A DNA stretch of 32,500 bases, taken from NCBI GenBank assembly GCA_019918135.1, contig WBZZ01004746.1, positions 217,501-250,000 of the forward strand, in the 5' to 3' direction. This stretch comes from Paulinella micropora. Lineage: Eukaryota > Cercozoa > Imbricatea > Euglyphida > Paulinellidae. Shown here one piece after another: positions 19,291-27,442 of the stretch (the first letter of the stretch is position 1; every line of letters starts with the position of its first letter). The translations under genes and the position numbers were made by a program. Under the pieces are notes generated by a model that had not been told where the DNA came from, ran no database searches, and was given only the letters and a program-made list of their open reading frames with translations.

Positions 19291-19345
19291 GGCTTCCTCA
19301 GACTATAGCATCAGATCCAGATCCTGGACATGTGCCTCCATTGGG
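19291..19345 (-). promoter_or_regulatory. LINE 3'-terminal recognition motif
   Basis: On the + strand, TCCAG-ATC-CTGGA (19316..19328) forms a 5-bp stem directly next to CATGTGCCTCCAT (19329..19341). The same layout with different stems occurs in families A, B, C, D and G. It is the likely binding site of the reverse transcriptase on the RNA, by analogy with the 3' stem-loops of stringent-type LINEs such as eel UnaL2. Confidence 0.6.
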
Positions 19346-19613
19346 TCACCGGGGTCAGCCGATCCCAACGCATTGTCAGAACACCAAACAGACATAGCAG
19401 CAACAGCAGGGGCAGATGGGGGCTGTGAAGTGCATGAAGAGCTAGATGCGAGGGTGTTAGCTGAAGAGAAGAACTCGGAGACACTACGCTGCGCTCCCGA
19501 ACCCCTCTCTCTAGCCAGGACGTCCACACTGCGCCGACGGCCGCGCCGCGCAACATCAACGTCACTTGGGGGAGAGGGTGGGACAGAAGCTGATGGAACC
19601 TCAGTGAGGTCAA
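19341..19613 (-). other. LINE 3' UTR
   Basis: About 320 nt from the stop codon to the ATT tail, including the terminal motif. Two overlapping open frames of about 100 codons exist but use non-ATG starts and have no domain, so I treat the segment as untranslated. Confidence 0.65.
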
Positions 19614-21231
19614 TCACCTCCTCGCCCCATCCTCCACCCCAATCTCCTCCCTTTTACCCTCCCTAGCAGACCAACACTCAGACACATATGATCCAAACAA
19701 CACATCCAACTTTGGAGGGGGACGCAACGCTGTAACCCCTAACAACGCAGCAAGCCTAAAGTTACTGCGGAAGCGCGACTTCCCCTGAAAAAACTTACAA
19801 AACAATCGTGATTGATCCACAGGCGACATATCATCCCAACCCTGCCGCACAGAGCCCTCCCGCTCCCGCCCAAGCAACACATCCTCCACCACAACCTCAC
19901 CGCCTACGACCTCACCACCCTCCTCACTCCCTCCATCCCCCTCAGCACCCCCCACAGCCATGCCACCGAGCCTCTGCATACTCAGCAACAGCTGCTTACG
20001 TCTCGCCTCATGCATGGGGCAATCCCATAAGAAGTGCGCAAGGGACTCATTGACATCATCATGACAACAGAAGCAGCGAGGGGACATGCCACTGACCAAC
20101 TTGCTGCGGTACAACCGAAGGCGGTTGTTGCAGCTGAGCAACCTTCTCCGAAGCAGATTATAATGCGCATCATCAAGGGCTACCCATCTTGGGAACTCCT
20201 TAGTTCCAAAGACTTGTCTTAGGATGACTCGCAGGCCATCAGTAAGATCGCTGCCTGCCTCTCGCTTGTCCCACATCAGTTGCTGCACCATCTTGACGTC
20301 CTGCTGAAGGGCCCACTTGTCCACAGTCGAACACCAACCCTCGAGGTCCTTCTCTGAGCTATTTAGGAGCTCCTGAAGCCCTTGTTGTAGATCCATTGAG
20401 TCCCTGATAGCGCCTTCGGCCTCCGCAGTCCAGTCGGATTTGACTTGAGATGCGATGACAGGAAATCGCTCCTCCGGTAGAACACGCAGCCGTCCATAGA
20501 ACTTCAGTTGCGCCGCCCGCCGCAAACGCTCCGCACTCAAAGAGCGCGCCAGAAAGAGTGTAATCCACTTGCTTGTCTTAGGGCTGATGCCGAGAATCAT
20601 CCTCATGGGGCGCAGCATTGCTGCCTCCAGCTTGGTGAGCTGCGATACGGGGGCACGCCAGACATCGAAGGCGTACTTCAGCTTGGCCCCCACAAAATGA
20701 TTCCAGCACATGAGACGATACCTAGCTTGTATCTCACCTGCACACCACAAAGAGTACCAACCTGCGGTGGCGACTTCAGTGACACGCGTAGCCCGCAGGG
20801 CCTGCTCCTTCCACTTCAGGTCGTCGGTGATAACCACTCCCAGGTACTTGTACTGACTGGTGACACAAAGCTTCTGGCCACGAAACCACACCACGGGCTC
20901 ACCTCGCTCCCTGATACTTGGTCGTTTCGCCTTGCTCGACGTGTAAATGGGCATGATTTCCGTCTTGCCGGGCTTCAAGTTGACTTCCAGCCGGTAATCT
21001 TCCGCGAACTTGGCCACAACATTGACCATCTTCTGGAGCTCGGTGCGACTGTGAGCGATGAGGGCCACGTCGTCCGCGTATAGAAGTGCCTTGATGTCGT
21101 TCAGCCGCTTCACATCCGTGATCTTGAGGGCACTCGCCAGCCGATCACACAGCTCATCCATAAAGACGTTGAAGAGTGTGGGAGAGAGAGGGGACCCCTG
21201 TTGGACGCCTACACCCTCCAGTACTTCGGGG
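19614..21231 (-). CDS. LINE segment 4: reverse transcriptase palm/thumb and C-terminal zinc motif
   Basis: It continues as EVLEGVGVQQGSPLSPTLFN (motif B), LLYADDVALIAHS (motif C, catalytic YADD), LKPGKTEIM (motif D) and YKYLGVVI (motif E). About 250 residues further on is a CCHC motif, C-x2-C-x9-H-x4-C (RCFCCHDD ... HFLWDCP), common at LINE C-termini. An acidic Gly/Glu-rich insert (about residues 428-460) follows. The terminal domain (FFQGKSRFRSNFRLAALLG) is unrecognised. The stop is TGA at 19616..19614. Confidence 0.85.
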
Positions 21232-22785
21232 GGTGAGTGCTCCATCAACTAGCACTTGCGACGAAGTCTGCTCGTAGCACCTGCGTAGCGTGCGCCAGAA
21301 CTTGCCCCTTACACCCAGCTTCCAGAGCCTCTCAAATAGACCATCTCTCCAAACAGACGGGAAAGCCTTGCGTAGATCGACGAACAGGACATACGACTCC
21401 CGCTTCTGCTGCTGACGCCCCTTCAACCTCTGCCAAAGGGTAAAGACCTGATCCGTAGTGCGACGCCCCGGGCGGAAGCCTCCCTGCTCTGGACGTAGCT
21501 TATCCGGGCCATCCACGAAGAGCGTTAGACGAGTAGCTAATAAGGACAGATACAGCTTACCAAGGCAACTAATAATCGAGATATCCCTCCAGTTGTCAGG
21601 ATCCGTAGGATCCCCACCCTTGGGGATATTGACGATGATTCCCTTGCCCCAAGCTTTTGGAGTCCTCTCGGCTTCTCGAATCCAGTTGAAGTACTGCGTT
21701 AAGTAGCCATTGATGTAGGCGCCGCCATACTTGAGCATCTCGTTCTTCACTTTGTCCTCGCCACAAGCTTTGTGGTTATTCAGGGCACGTTGCCTTGCAA
21801 GGACCTCCTCTTGCGTGAACGGCTTGTCCAGCTCTTCGCAAGTGTCTTCACCTACTTCGTGCTCCTTCATAGCCCGGGCCACCTCATCTCTGAAGCGATC
21901 GTTCCAGTGGAACTGCCGCTTAGCTTCGGCTTCCTCCCACTCCAGCGAGCCTGCTTCTGCACAGCACTCCACCACAACAGCCGCACTTGCCGGATTTTCC
22001 CGTGGCTTCACCGAATTTTTCCGAAATTCCTCCCACCGAGCGACCTTTTCCGGCAGCGTACACGCCAGTGAGCCATCCTCCCTTTGCACCGGCGCGGAGA
22101 CCTTCGTTCTGCGTGCCTCGCCAAGCCGCTTCGCGAGTAGCCAAAAGCGCTTTGAGGATTGCTCGCGTTGACATTTGACCGCTTCTTCCTGCACTTGCTT
22201 GAAGGAGGCGGACTTCTTGGCCCGAGTTGCCTTCCGAATTTGCTTGCGGAGCCGTAGCCAATTCAGACGGGCTTCCGCATTCGATTCATCCCTCCTGTAT
22301 GCTGCGTAGGCCTCCCGGCGCTGCTGAATGAGCTCCTTTAGCTCCCCGTCGAACCAATTGTTGGTGAAACGGGGTCGTATACATCTGGAGCCAAGGACCC
22401 GGTGCGCCGCCATTCGGAAGGACTGCGCCACTCGCTCGGTGACGTCATCTACCACCCGTTGGCTGTCGGCACCACCCGATAGGTCAAGCTCAGGCAGCTG
22501 ATGCACTCCAAGCTTCTGTAGGCAATGCTGGAATACGTCATCGAACTTGTCGCGTAGATAATCCAGCGCTTGCTTCGCAGCGTGATCATTACCCGAGACA
22601 CCAGCACCAATAAGCTTATCAACACGAAAGGACCTGTAAGGTTTCGCAGCCCGCTTTGGCCGGCGCTGGCCGCTCCACGTCAGTTCGGCCCATACTGCCT
22701 TGTGGTCCGTATCAAGATCATCTTCGCACACTCCGAACTTTGCTCCAGATGCCAAGCCAGGCGACGCGCAGATGTAATCGGGTGC
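21231..22785 (-). CDS. LINE segment 3: endonuclease C-terminus and N-terminal reverse transcriptase
   Basis: It opens with PDYICASP and DTDHKAVWAEL (the DHK motif of APE). After a charged linker come the RT motifs: NNHKACGEDKVKNEMLK (motif 0), NIPKGGDPTDPDNWRDISII (motif 1), RPEQGGFRPGRRTTDQVF (motif 2) and LFVDLRKAFPSV (motif A, catalytic Asp). In the LINE family these form the fingers and first half of the palm. The frame is lost at the sense C6 run right after VDGALTP. There is no true start codon inside this piece. Confidence 0.85.
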
Positions 22786-22948
22786 TTGCCTGTGCCCATG
22801 CCGCGCTGCTCACGCCGGGACCACCAGTAGGACCCTTCTACTGGGCACGAGAAGCCGCTCAGATTTCGCAGGCCCGTAGCGACGAGGACAGCCGCGAGTC
22901 TCTTGCCGTTCTCCGAACGTACCGGTGCTCCCTTATCATCGACCTCCC
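22783..22948 (-). CDS. LINE segment 2: central APE endonuclease piece in a shifted frame
   Basis: After VGQHGR the sense continues in another frame as VDDKGAPVRSENGKRLAAVL and GLRNLSGF, then YWWSRRE. This matches the usual endonuclease order (G-HG, then NG--L, then the N/T-W region). It then shifts again before PDYICASP, where the DYI motif resumes in the frame of segment 3. The exact shift points cannot be fixed without a sister copy. Confidence 0.65.
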
Positions 22949-24400
22949 GTGCTGACCGACGATGCCCTCCTCTTTTCGGCTGCATGCCGGCCCGAGCTTC
23001 GCGTTGGCATCCGCCACCGTGACCACAAGACCTTGGGCTCCAAAAAAAGCTATAGCTGCCTGCCAGGCCGCATACGCCTCTGACGACTCTTCTTCCTGCG
23101 TTTCCTGGGGAAAGTAGCCGTTGCCCACATAGATATCCTGAGCGCCGGTAACACCCGAGGCGATACGCAGCCACACTTGCTGCCGGTGGTCGACGGGGGC
23201 TGACACCAGGTTGCAATACGGACCAAGGAAGTTAGCCACCGCGAATAGAACCCCACCCTTGCAGCGATTTTTCTCGCTGACCTCCGCAGGTTTTCCAAAA
23301 ATCCGGAATCCATCCAGGCTGCATTTGGAAAGTTGCTTCTTGCCCATGCGGTGCTCCTGAGCCCCGATGACTAGCCAGCCCTCGTGCTTGTAGAATGATG
23401 CCCATTCCGCCGTGCCTACGTTGTCGTATCCCGTTTTACCCTGCCAGTTGTGACTCGCGACGAGTAGCTTGAAGCCGGTATCGAACTGCTTGGAGCGGTG
23501 CTTCTTGGCTCGTTTCCGGACCCGACGGCCGCGCTTGGCTTCCGCCCTCGTGCTGCCCCCCTCTGCAGGTGCTTGCGCAGGTTGGTCCCCCACTGCACTG
23601 GCCGCCGAATGCAGGGGCACCACATGCACATCAGCACACTCAGACACACACTTAGGTGCATCGGCAGCCAATTCCGAAGACACCACCTGCACATCATCGA
23701 CACATTCTTCATGCAGAGGCAAGACGCGATATCCCGTCGCAGCTTCCTCCTTCCGGACCGCCGCTTCCCCACGCAGATGGATGCGAATAAGCCTTCGGAC
23801 ACGTTCCCTGTCCCTGAACCTGCGCCCAAGGGCCACATTGACCCCTCTGCCGAAGAATTTGAGATGTTTGAATTGCTGCAACGCCGTCTGCCTGCTGTCA
23901 TCGTCCTCGTAGACCAGCTCCAGGTGACGAGACATTCGCTGGCCTTGCCACTCCATTACCGGGACCACCAGACCAAGACCGCTCATTTTGGAGGCGATCT
24001 CCTGTAGATTGGCGCGTTCTGAGAGCCCCCAGACAATCAGATTACGCCCGTCCTTGTCGTACCGATCTACCCGCCGGTACCGTCGAGGCGGCGGTGCCAT
24101 CTGCCATATAGCGCCGCTCGCCTTATGTTGAAGCGCCGACCCGTGTGCCAGGTTTGGGGAGGAAGGATGAGGCGCAGCTAAGATAGCCTCTCCACGTGGT
24201 TCAGGAATTCCGTCATATACGCGAGCCCTCATCCTCCCATCCTGGGACATCGGGCCAGAGCCCGTCGAAGAGGCATTCCCACGGGGATTGTCCAGGTCTT
24301 CGGCGATTCTACCTTGTCCCATAAGTGCCACAGTGGTAGCTCCGTGCTTCGCGTATTTGTAATCCATTGAGAGTAGTAGACGGCCAATGTCGCTGGCCAT
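22859..24400 (-). CDS. LINE segment 1: RRM-like region and N-terminal APE endonuclease
   Basis: The genuine part runs from Met at 24400 to about 22948; the last 30 or so residues to the stop at 22859 are out of frame. Counting one residue earlier at 24403 (GTG), residues 119-200 (RNLIVWGL ... FFGRGVNVALGRRF) look like the RNA-binding fold of LINE ORF1 proteins. A basic stretch follows (KRGRRVRKRAKKHRSK, about 290-305). The endonuclease starts near 311 with FKLLVASHNWQGK, then GAQEHRM (Glu 350, metal-binding position) and VTVADANAKLG (Asp/Asn about 465-467). Nicking of target DNA is the expected activity. The RRM assignment is by pattern only. Confidence 0.75.
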   Translation of the reverse strand: MASDIGRLLLSMDYKYAKHGATTVALMGQGRIAEDLDNPRGNASSTGSGPMSQDGRMRARVYDGIPEPRGEAILAAPHPSSPNLAHGSALQHKASGAIWQMAPPPRRYRRVDRYDKDGRNLIVWGLSERANLQEIASKMSGLGLVVPVMEWQGQRMSRHLELVYEDDDSRQTALQQFKHLKFFGRGVNVALGRRFRDRERVRRLIRIHLRGEAAVRKEEAATGYRVLPLHEECVDDVQVVSSELAADAPKCVSECADVHVVPLHSAASAVGDQPAQAPAEGGSTRAEAKRGRRVRKRAKKHRSKQFDTGFKLLVASHNWQGKTGYDNVGTAEWASFYKHEGWLVIGAQEHRMGKKQLSKCSLDGFRIFGKPAEVSEKNRCKGGVLFAVANFLGPYCNLVSAPVDHRQQVWLRIASGVTGAQDIYVGNGYFPQETQEEESSEAYAAWQAAIAFFGAQGLVVTVADANAKLGPACSRKEEGIVGQHGRSMIREHRYVRRTARDSRLSSSLRACEI

Positions 24401-24952
24401 CACCGCCGCGCCTCTTTACGCCGAGGAAAGCGCCCGTCCATGCAAATAGCATCGGCGGTATCTGCAACACACACTACACGCGTTTCCGCCGGTGTCACTG
24501 GACGCTGCCGCGTCGCTTCGTGCCCTTCGGCGCCCGCCAGCACCCCCAGCGTCGCCAGAACCTGCCTCACGCACTACACACACTCTCCATCGCATCGCCA
24601 ACGCCTCTACTCTCATGCCTTATGGACTTTCAGCTGCTCCTAACAATACACATCATGAGGTACGGGTGTCCCCGAGTGGAGCCAGATCGGACGGCGTGCC
24701 GCTGAAACTCCTTCCCCCACGTGGGTATAGAAGGCGCGAACCTAGCGGTACCTATAGGGTCTTACAGACAAGTATAGTAATCCCAGCCGAAGCTGCTCAG
24801 TTAGAAATGCAACGGTGGAGGTTGTGAATGCATGGGGCAAGGCACGGCAACGCAGCAAGGCACTGGCAAGGCATTGGGACCGACTGAAGCCCCTCTCCAA
24901 CGTGCGCGTCATCATGTATTCCAGTTAGGCAACCCCGAAGAAGCGAAGATAG

Positions 24953-25090
24953 GGAGGAGACAAAACCCAGATAGGATGAAGATAGGATTAATATGAAGCC
25001 GAAATGGAGCCGAGTTGGAACAGGTCAACTCGGCCCCATCTCGGCTCAATGTGAATCCTATCTTCAACCCATCTCGGTACTGTTTCCTCC
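24953..25090 (-). repeat. 65-bp near-perfect hairpin in the LINE 5' UTR
   Basis: Arms 24953..25017 and 25026..25090 are inverted copies with scattered mismatches, around an 8-nt loop (GAACAGGT). Examples are GAAGATAGGATT with AATCCTATCTTC, and GCCGAGTTG with CAACTCGGC. In the RNA this would be a very stable stem. It may instead be a foldback element inserted in the UTR. Confidence 0.75.
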
Positions 25091-25136
25091 GAATGCTCAC
25101 CTCAACAAGATCACCAAACCGGAACTGGAAGCCCCC

Positions 25137-25281
25137 AGGCATTTACTCGGCAGGAAATTCGGCGAAAATGGGCTAACCAGGAAACCAGACCCAAACCAAC
25201 AGCCAAGAAAAACGAGCCAACCAACAATCCAACAGACAACCCCACAACCTGCCTGGCCGAACCCCTACCGAGTAAATGCCC
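25137..25281 (-). repeat. Second inverted repeat in the LINE 5' UTR
   Basis: GGCATTTACTCGG (25138..25150) pairs perfectly with CCGAGTAAATGCC (25268..25280). Pairing extends inward through AGG and TTCGGC, to about 28 bp with mismatches. The enclosed part is A/C-rich. Confidence 0.65.
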
Positions 25282-25303
25282 AGTTGAGAGTTGCGCATAT
25301 CCC

Positions 25304-25330
25304 GGTGACCGCCCTCCCCAAGCGGTCACC
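25304..25330 (-). repeat. Third hairpin in the LINE 5' UTR
   Basis: GGTGACCGC and GCGGTCACC are perfect 9-bp arms around a 9-nt loop, just inside the C-like head. Confidence 0.7.
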
Positions 25331-25432
25331 TTCGTGGGGAGAGGCCCAACCACCTCTTCTTCCCATGGAGTGCCATCTTGTGCACCCCTCCAGAATAATA
25401 ATGATAATAATAATAATAATAATAATAATAAT

Positions 25433-25880
25433 GCCCGATGAAAAAACCTAGTCACACTTGCTAAACAGTTCCAGCCCAATGGCCTCAAGGCGTTAAACTG
25501 TGACGCCAACTCATACCCCTTTGGTGGTAGACGCTGGGGAGGAGGGTCGTTGCGCGCGTAAAAGATCTTAAACTCCGCATATGCTGGTTGATAGCCCAGG
25601 ACCCAGCAGACACCAGATTGTTATGGGTGGGGTTGCGAGGCAGCTCTAGCAACCGCGCTTGGTGTATGCACTTGCACATTCGGTGACGTCTTGCAAGAGG
25701 TTGCTGGGACTGCGGAATAACCTCGGCTTAGTGCAGTCTTGCCCTCAGGAGCTCCATCGGTGGCCCCGATCATCAGGCGAGAGACTGACACGGGGGGGTG
25801 GAGGACCTCGAACAAGGGTATTGGAGGCTTATGTCCGTTGAGGATATGCCATTAGCTGCATCAGTACGCCTCAGATATAG
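25433..25880 (+). mobile_element. Family B element, copy B10, inverted
   Basis: The only B copy in + sense. It begins CCCGATGAAAAAACC and ends GATATAGTAAAT before AATAAT. The TAAAT after the tail is the same as the start of the B-B dimer junction, not the usual TATTATT tail. It therefore probably moved or inverted by recombination, and not by a fresh (ATT)n-primed insertion. It has GGGTTGCGAGG for GGGTTTCGAGG. Confidence 0.75.
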
Positions 25881-25903
25881 TAAATAATAATAATAATAAT
25901 AAT

Positions 25904-26096
25904 AGTGCTTCTCTGTCAATGGCTGATGCATTTCTGCACATGCGCCTCCATCGTCTCACCCGTGAGGGGAGTACGAAGAATTGACGATAAGCTCTAATGA
26001 CACCCCCGCAAGGGCAGTTCCAACACTTCCAGACGGACCGGTATGTTCAATGAAAATACTGGTGGCACCGACGGGAATCGAACTGGCGACAGGGCC
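25904..26096 (-). mobile_element. SINE family A, copy A20 (5'-truncated, 193 bp)
   Basis: The sense 5' end lies inside the tRNA head at GGCCCTGTCGCCAG, so box A is gone and box B remains. The break abuts AAT repeats, as expected of incomplete reverse transcription. Confidence 0.8.
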
Positions 26097-26137
<41 letters not shown>

Positions 26138-26214
26138 TAATAATAATAATAATAATAATAATGATAATAAATAGTGATAATAGCAACAATAATAATAATA
26201 ATAATAATAATAAT
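26097..26214. repeat. Long interrupted AAT microsatellite
   Basis: About 118 bp of AAT with AAC, GAT, AGT and GCAAC interruptions between A20 and A21. Confidence 0.9.
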
Positions 26215-26481
26215 AGTGCTTCTCTGTCAATGGCTGATGCACTTCTGCACATGCGCCTCCATCGTCTCACCCGTGAGGGGAGTACGAAGAATTGACGATA
26301 AGCTCTAATGACACCCCCGCAAGGGCAGTTCCAACACTTCCAGACGGGCCGGTATGTTCAATGAAAATACTGGTCCAGACGGATCGGTATGTTCAATGAA
26401 AATACTGGTGGCACCGACGGGAATCGAACTGGCGACAGGGCCCAGATGGTAGAACTTGACCACTGGGCTATCACGGTGTCC
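26215..26481 (-). mobile_element. SINE family A, copy A21 (267 bp)
   Basis: Two units. The hairpin loop is CTTC in place of TTTC, with the stem intact. Confidence 0.8.
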
Positions 26482-26483
26482 AC

Positions 26484-26552
<69 letters not shown>
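26482..26552. repeat. (AAT)n microsatellite
   Basis: About 23 pure units between A21 and A22. Confidence 0.95.
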
Positions 26553-26553
<1 letters not shown>

Positions 26554-26792
26554 GTGCTTCTCAGTCAATGGCGAATGCATTTCTGCACATGTGCCTCCAT
26601 CGTCTCACCCGCGAGGGGAGTACGAAGATTTGACGATAGGCTCTACTGACACCCCCGCAAGGCAGCTCCAAGCCTTCCAGACAGACCAATACTTTCAAAG
26701 AAAACATCCTTTGAAAATACTGGCACCGACGGGAATCGAACTGGCGACAGGTCCCAGATGGTAAACCTTGACCACTGGGCTATCGCGGTGCC
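26553..26792 (-). mobile_element. SINE subfamily A', copy A22 (240 bp)
   Basis: Third A' copy. The GGCACCG/CGGTGCC acceptor-like pairing is intact, with AAACATCC for AAATATCC in the body. Confidence 0.8.
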
Positions 26793-26830
26793 ACTAATAA
26801 TAATAATAATAATCATAATATGTATGTATG

Positions 26831-27001
26831 TATCGTCTGCCAATTGCTGAGCCAAAAGGCCATGTGCATCCAGTCCTCCATTCCATAAGGAAAGTCTCCA
26901 CACCAATCGGTGGAATAAAGGAAGTGACGGCATAGAACATTACTCTAGGAGCTTTATACCCATCAGCCCATGGAAAGGGACCGATGGCCTATGTACTCCC
27001 T
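26831..27001 (-). mobile_element. Family D element, copy D4
   Basis: The 3' end is altered: TATCGTCTGCC is preceded by a short (TATG)n run instead of GTGTATCTCC. The remainder is full length. Confidence 0.7.
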
Positions 27002-27008
27002 AATAATC

Positions 27009-27053
<45 letters not shown>

Positions 27054-27084
27054 GTGATAATAATAATAATAACTAATAATAATA

Positions 27085-27131
<47 letters not shown>
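27002..27131. repeat. AAT array switching to ATT (microsatellite inversion point)
   Basis: AAT units with a few interruptions run to about 27085. They are then directly followed by ATT units to 27131, so the two halves can base-pair as one long hairpin. The inverted SINE A23 lies just to the right. Confidence 0.9.
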
Positions 27132-27399
27132 GGACACCGTGATAGCCCAGTGGTCAAGTTCTACCATCTGGGCCCTGTCGCCAGTTCGATTCCCGTCGGT
27201 GCCACCAGTATTTTCATTGAACATACCGGTCTATTTCTGGACCAGTATTTTCATTGAACATACCGGCCCGTCTGGAAGTGTTGGAACTGCCCTTGCGGGG
27301 GTGTCATTAGAGCTTATCGTCAATTCTTCGTACTCCCCTCACGGGTGAGACGATGGAGGCGCATGTGCAGAAATGCATCAGCCATTGACAGAGAAGCAC

Positions 27400-27400
<1 letters not shown>
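27132..27400 (+). mobile_element. SINE family A, copy A23, inverted (269 bp)
   Basis: The only A copy on the + strand, complete, with two units and the TCCAGAAATAGA-type linker. It ends GAGAAGCACT followed by ATT repeats on the + strand. Its sense tail is therefore ATT, like all other copies. Confidence 0.85.
27143..27193 (+). promoter_or_regulatory. Internal Pol III promoter of SINE A23 (box A and box B)
   Basis: Box A TAGCCCAGTGG (27143..27153) and box B AGTTCGATTCC (27183..27193) are 29 nt apart. They match the eukaryotic tRNA gene consensus TRGCNNAGTGG and GGTTCGANTCC with a change in each at most. The same pair, reversed, is present in the other intact A copies. Confidence 0.75.

Positions 27401-27442
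<42 letters not shown>
27401..27442. repeat. (ATT)n microsatellite
   Basis: About 14 ATT units on the + strand form the sense tail of A23 and the left flank of E5. Confidence 0.95.

Larger units (their letters stand above)
19614..24400 (-). pseudogene. LINE polyprotein reading frame (ORF1-like + EN + RT), frameshifted
   Basis: The reading frame starts at ATG 24400..24398, the first ATG after an in-frame TAA 15 bases upstream, and ends at TGA 19616..19614. It needs three shifts: near 22943..22950 inside the endonuclease; between 22783 and 22815, also in the endonuclease; and at the G6 run 21228..21233 (C6 in sense) between RT motifs A and B. All domains are present in the correct order, giving a single polyprotein of nearly 1,600 residues. 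The absence of nonsense codons suggests recent decay or indel errors in the assembly. Confidence 0.8.
19291..25392 (-). mobile_element. Apparently full-length LINE (non-LTR retrotransposon), about 6.1 kb
   Basis: The element is bounded on both sides by AAT repeats. Its 5' end (25392, TGGAGGGGTGCACAAGATGG) matches the 5' head of family C, and its 3' end (19291) matches fragments F1 and F2. Order in sense: a 5' UTR of about 1 kb with hairpins, then an RRM-like region, APE endonuclease, reverse transcriptase, a CCHC zinc motif, a 3' UTR of about 320 bp, and (ATT)n. There is no RNase H domain. The coding region is broken by three frameshifts but I saw no in-frame nonsense codon. The clade is not assigned. 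It is the only candidate in the window for supplying enzyme to the SINE-like families. Confidence 0.85.
24401..25392 (-). other. LINE 5' UTR
   Basis: About 990 nt between the C-like head and the start codon. It carries three inverted repeats (25304..25330, 25137..25281 and 24953..25090). An internal Pol II promoter would be expected here for an autonomous LINE but no TATA or Inr element is clear. The boundary is inferred from the AAT junction and the match to the C head. Confidence 0.6.

Noticed and set aside
19303..19617. About 100-codon frames after the LINE stop codon
   Set aside because: They start with GTG or TTG, run into the conserved 3' terminal motif, and show no recognisable domain. 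Treated as 3' UTR.
20508..21083. Antisense open frames of 60-191 codons opposite the LINE (also 21731..22171, 23469..24007)
   Set aside because: They are shadows of the GC-rich RT/EN coding strand and have no domain of their own.
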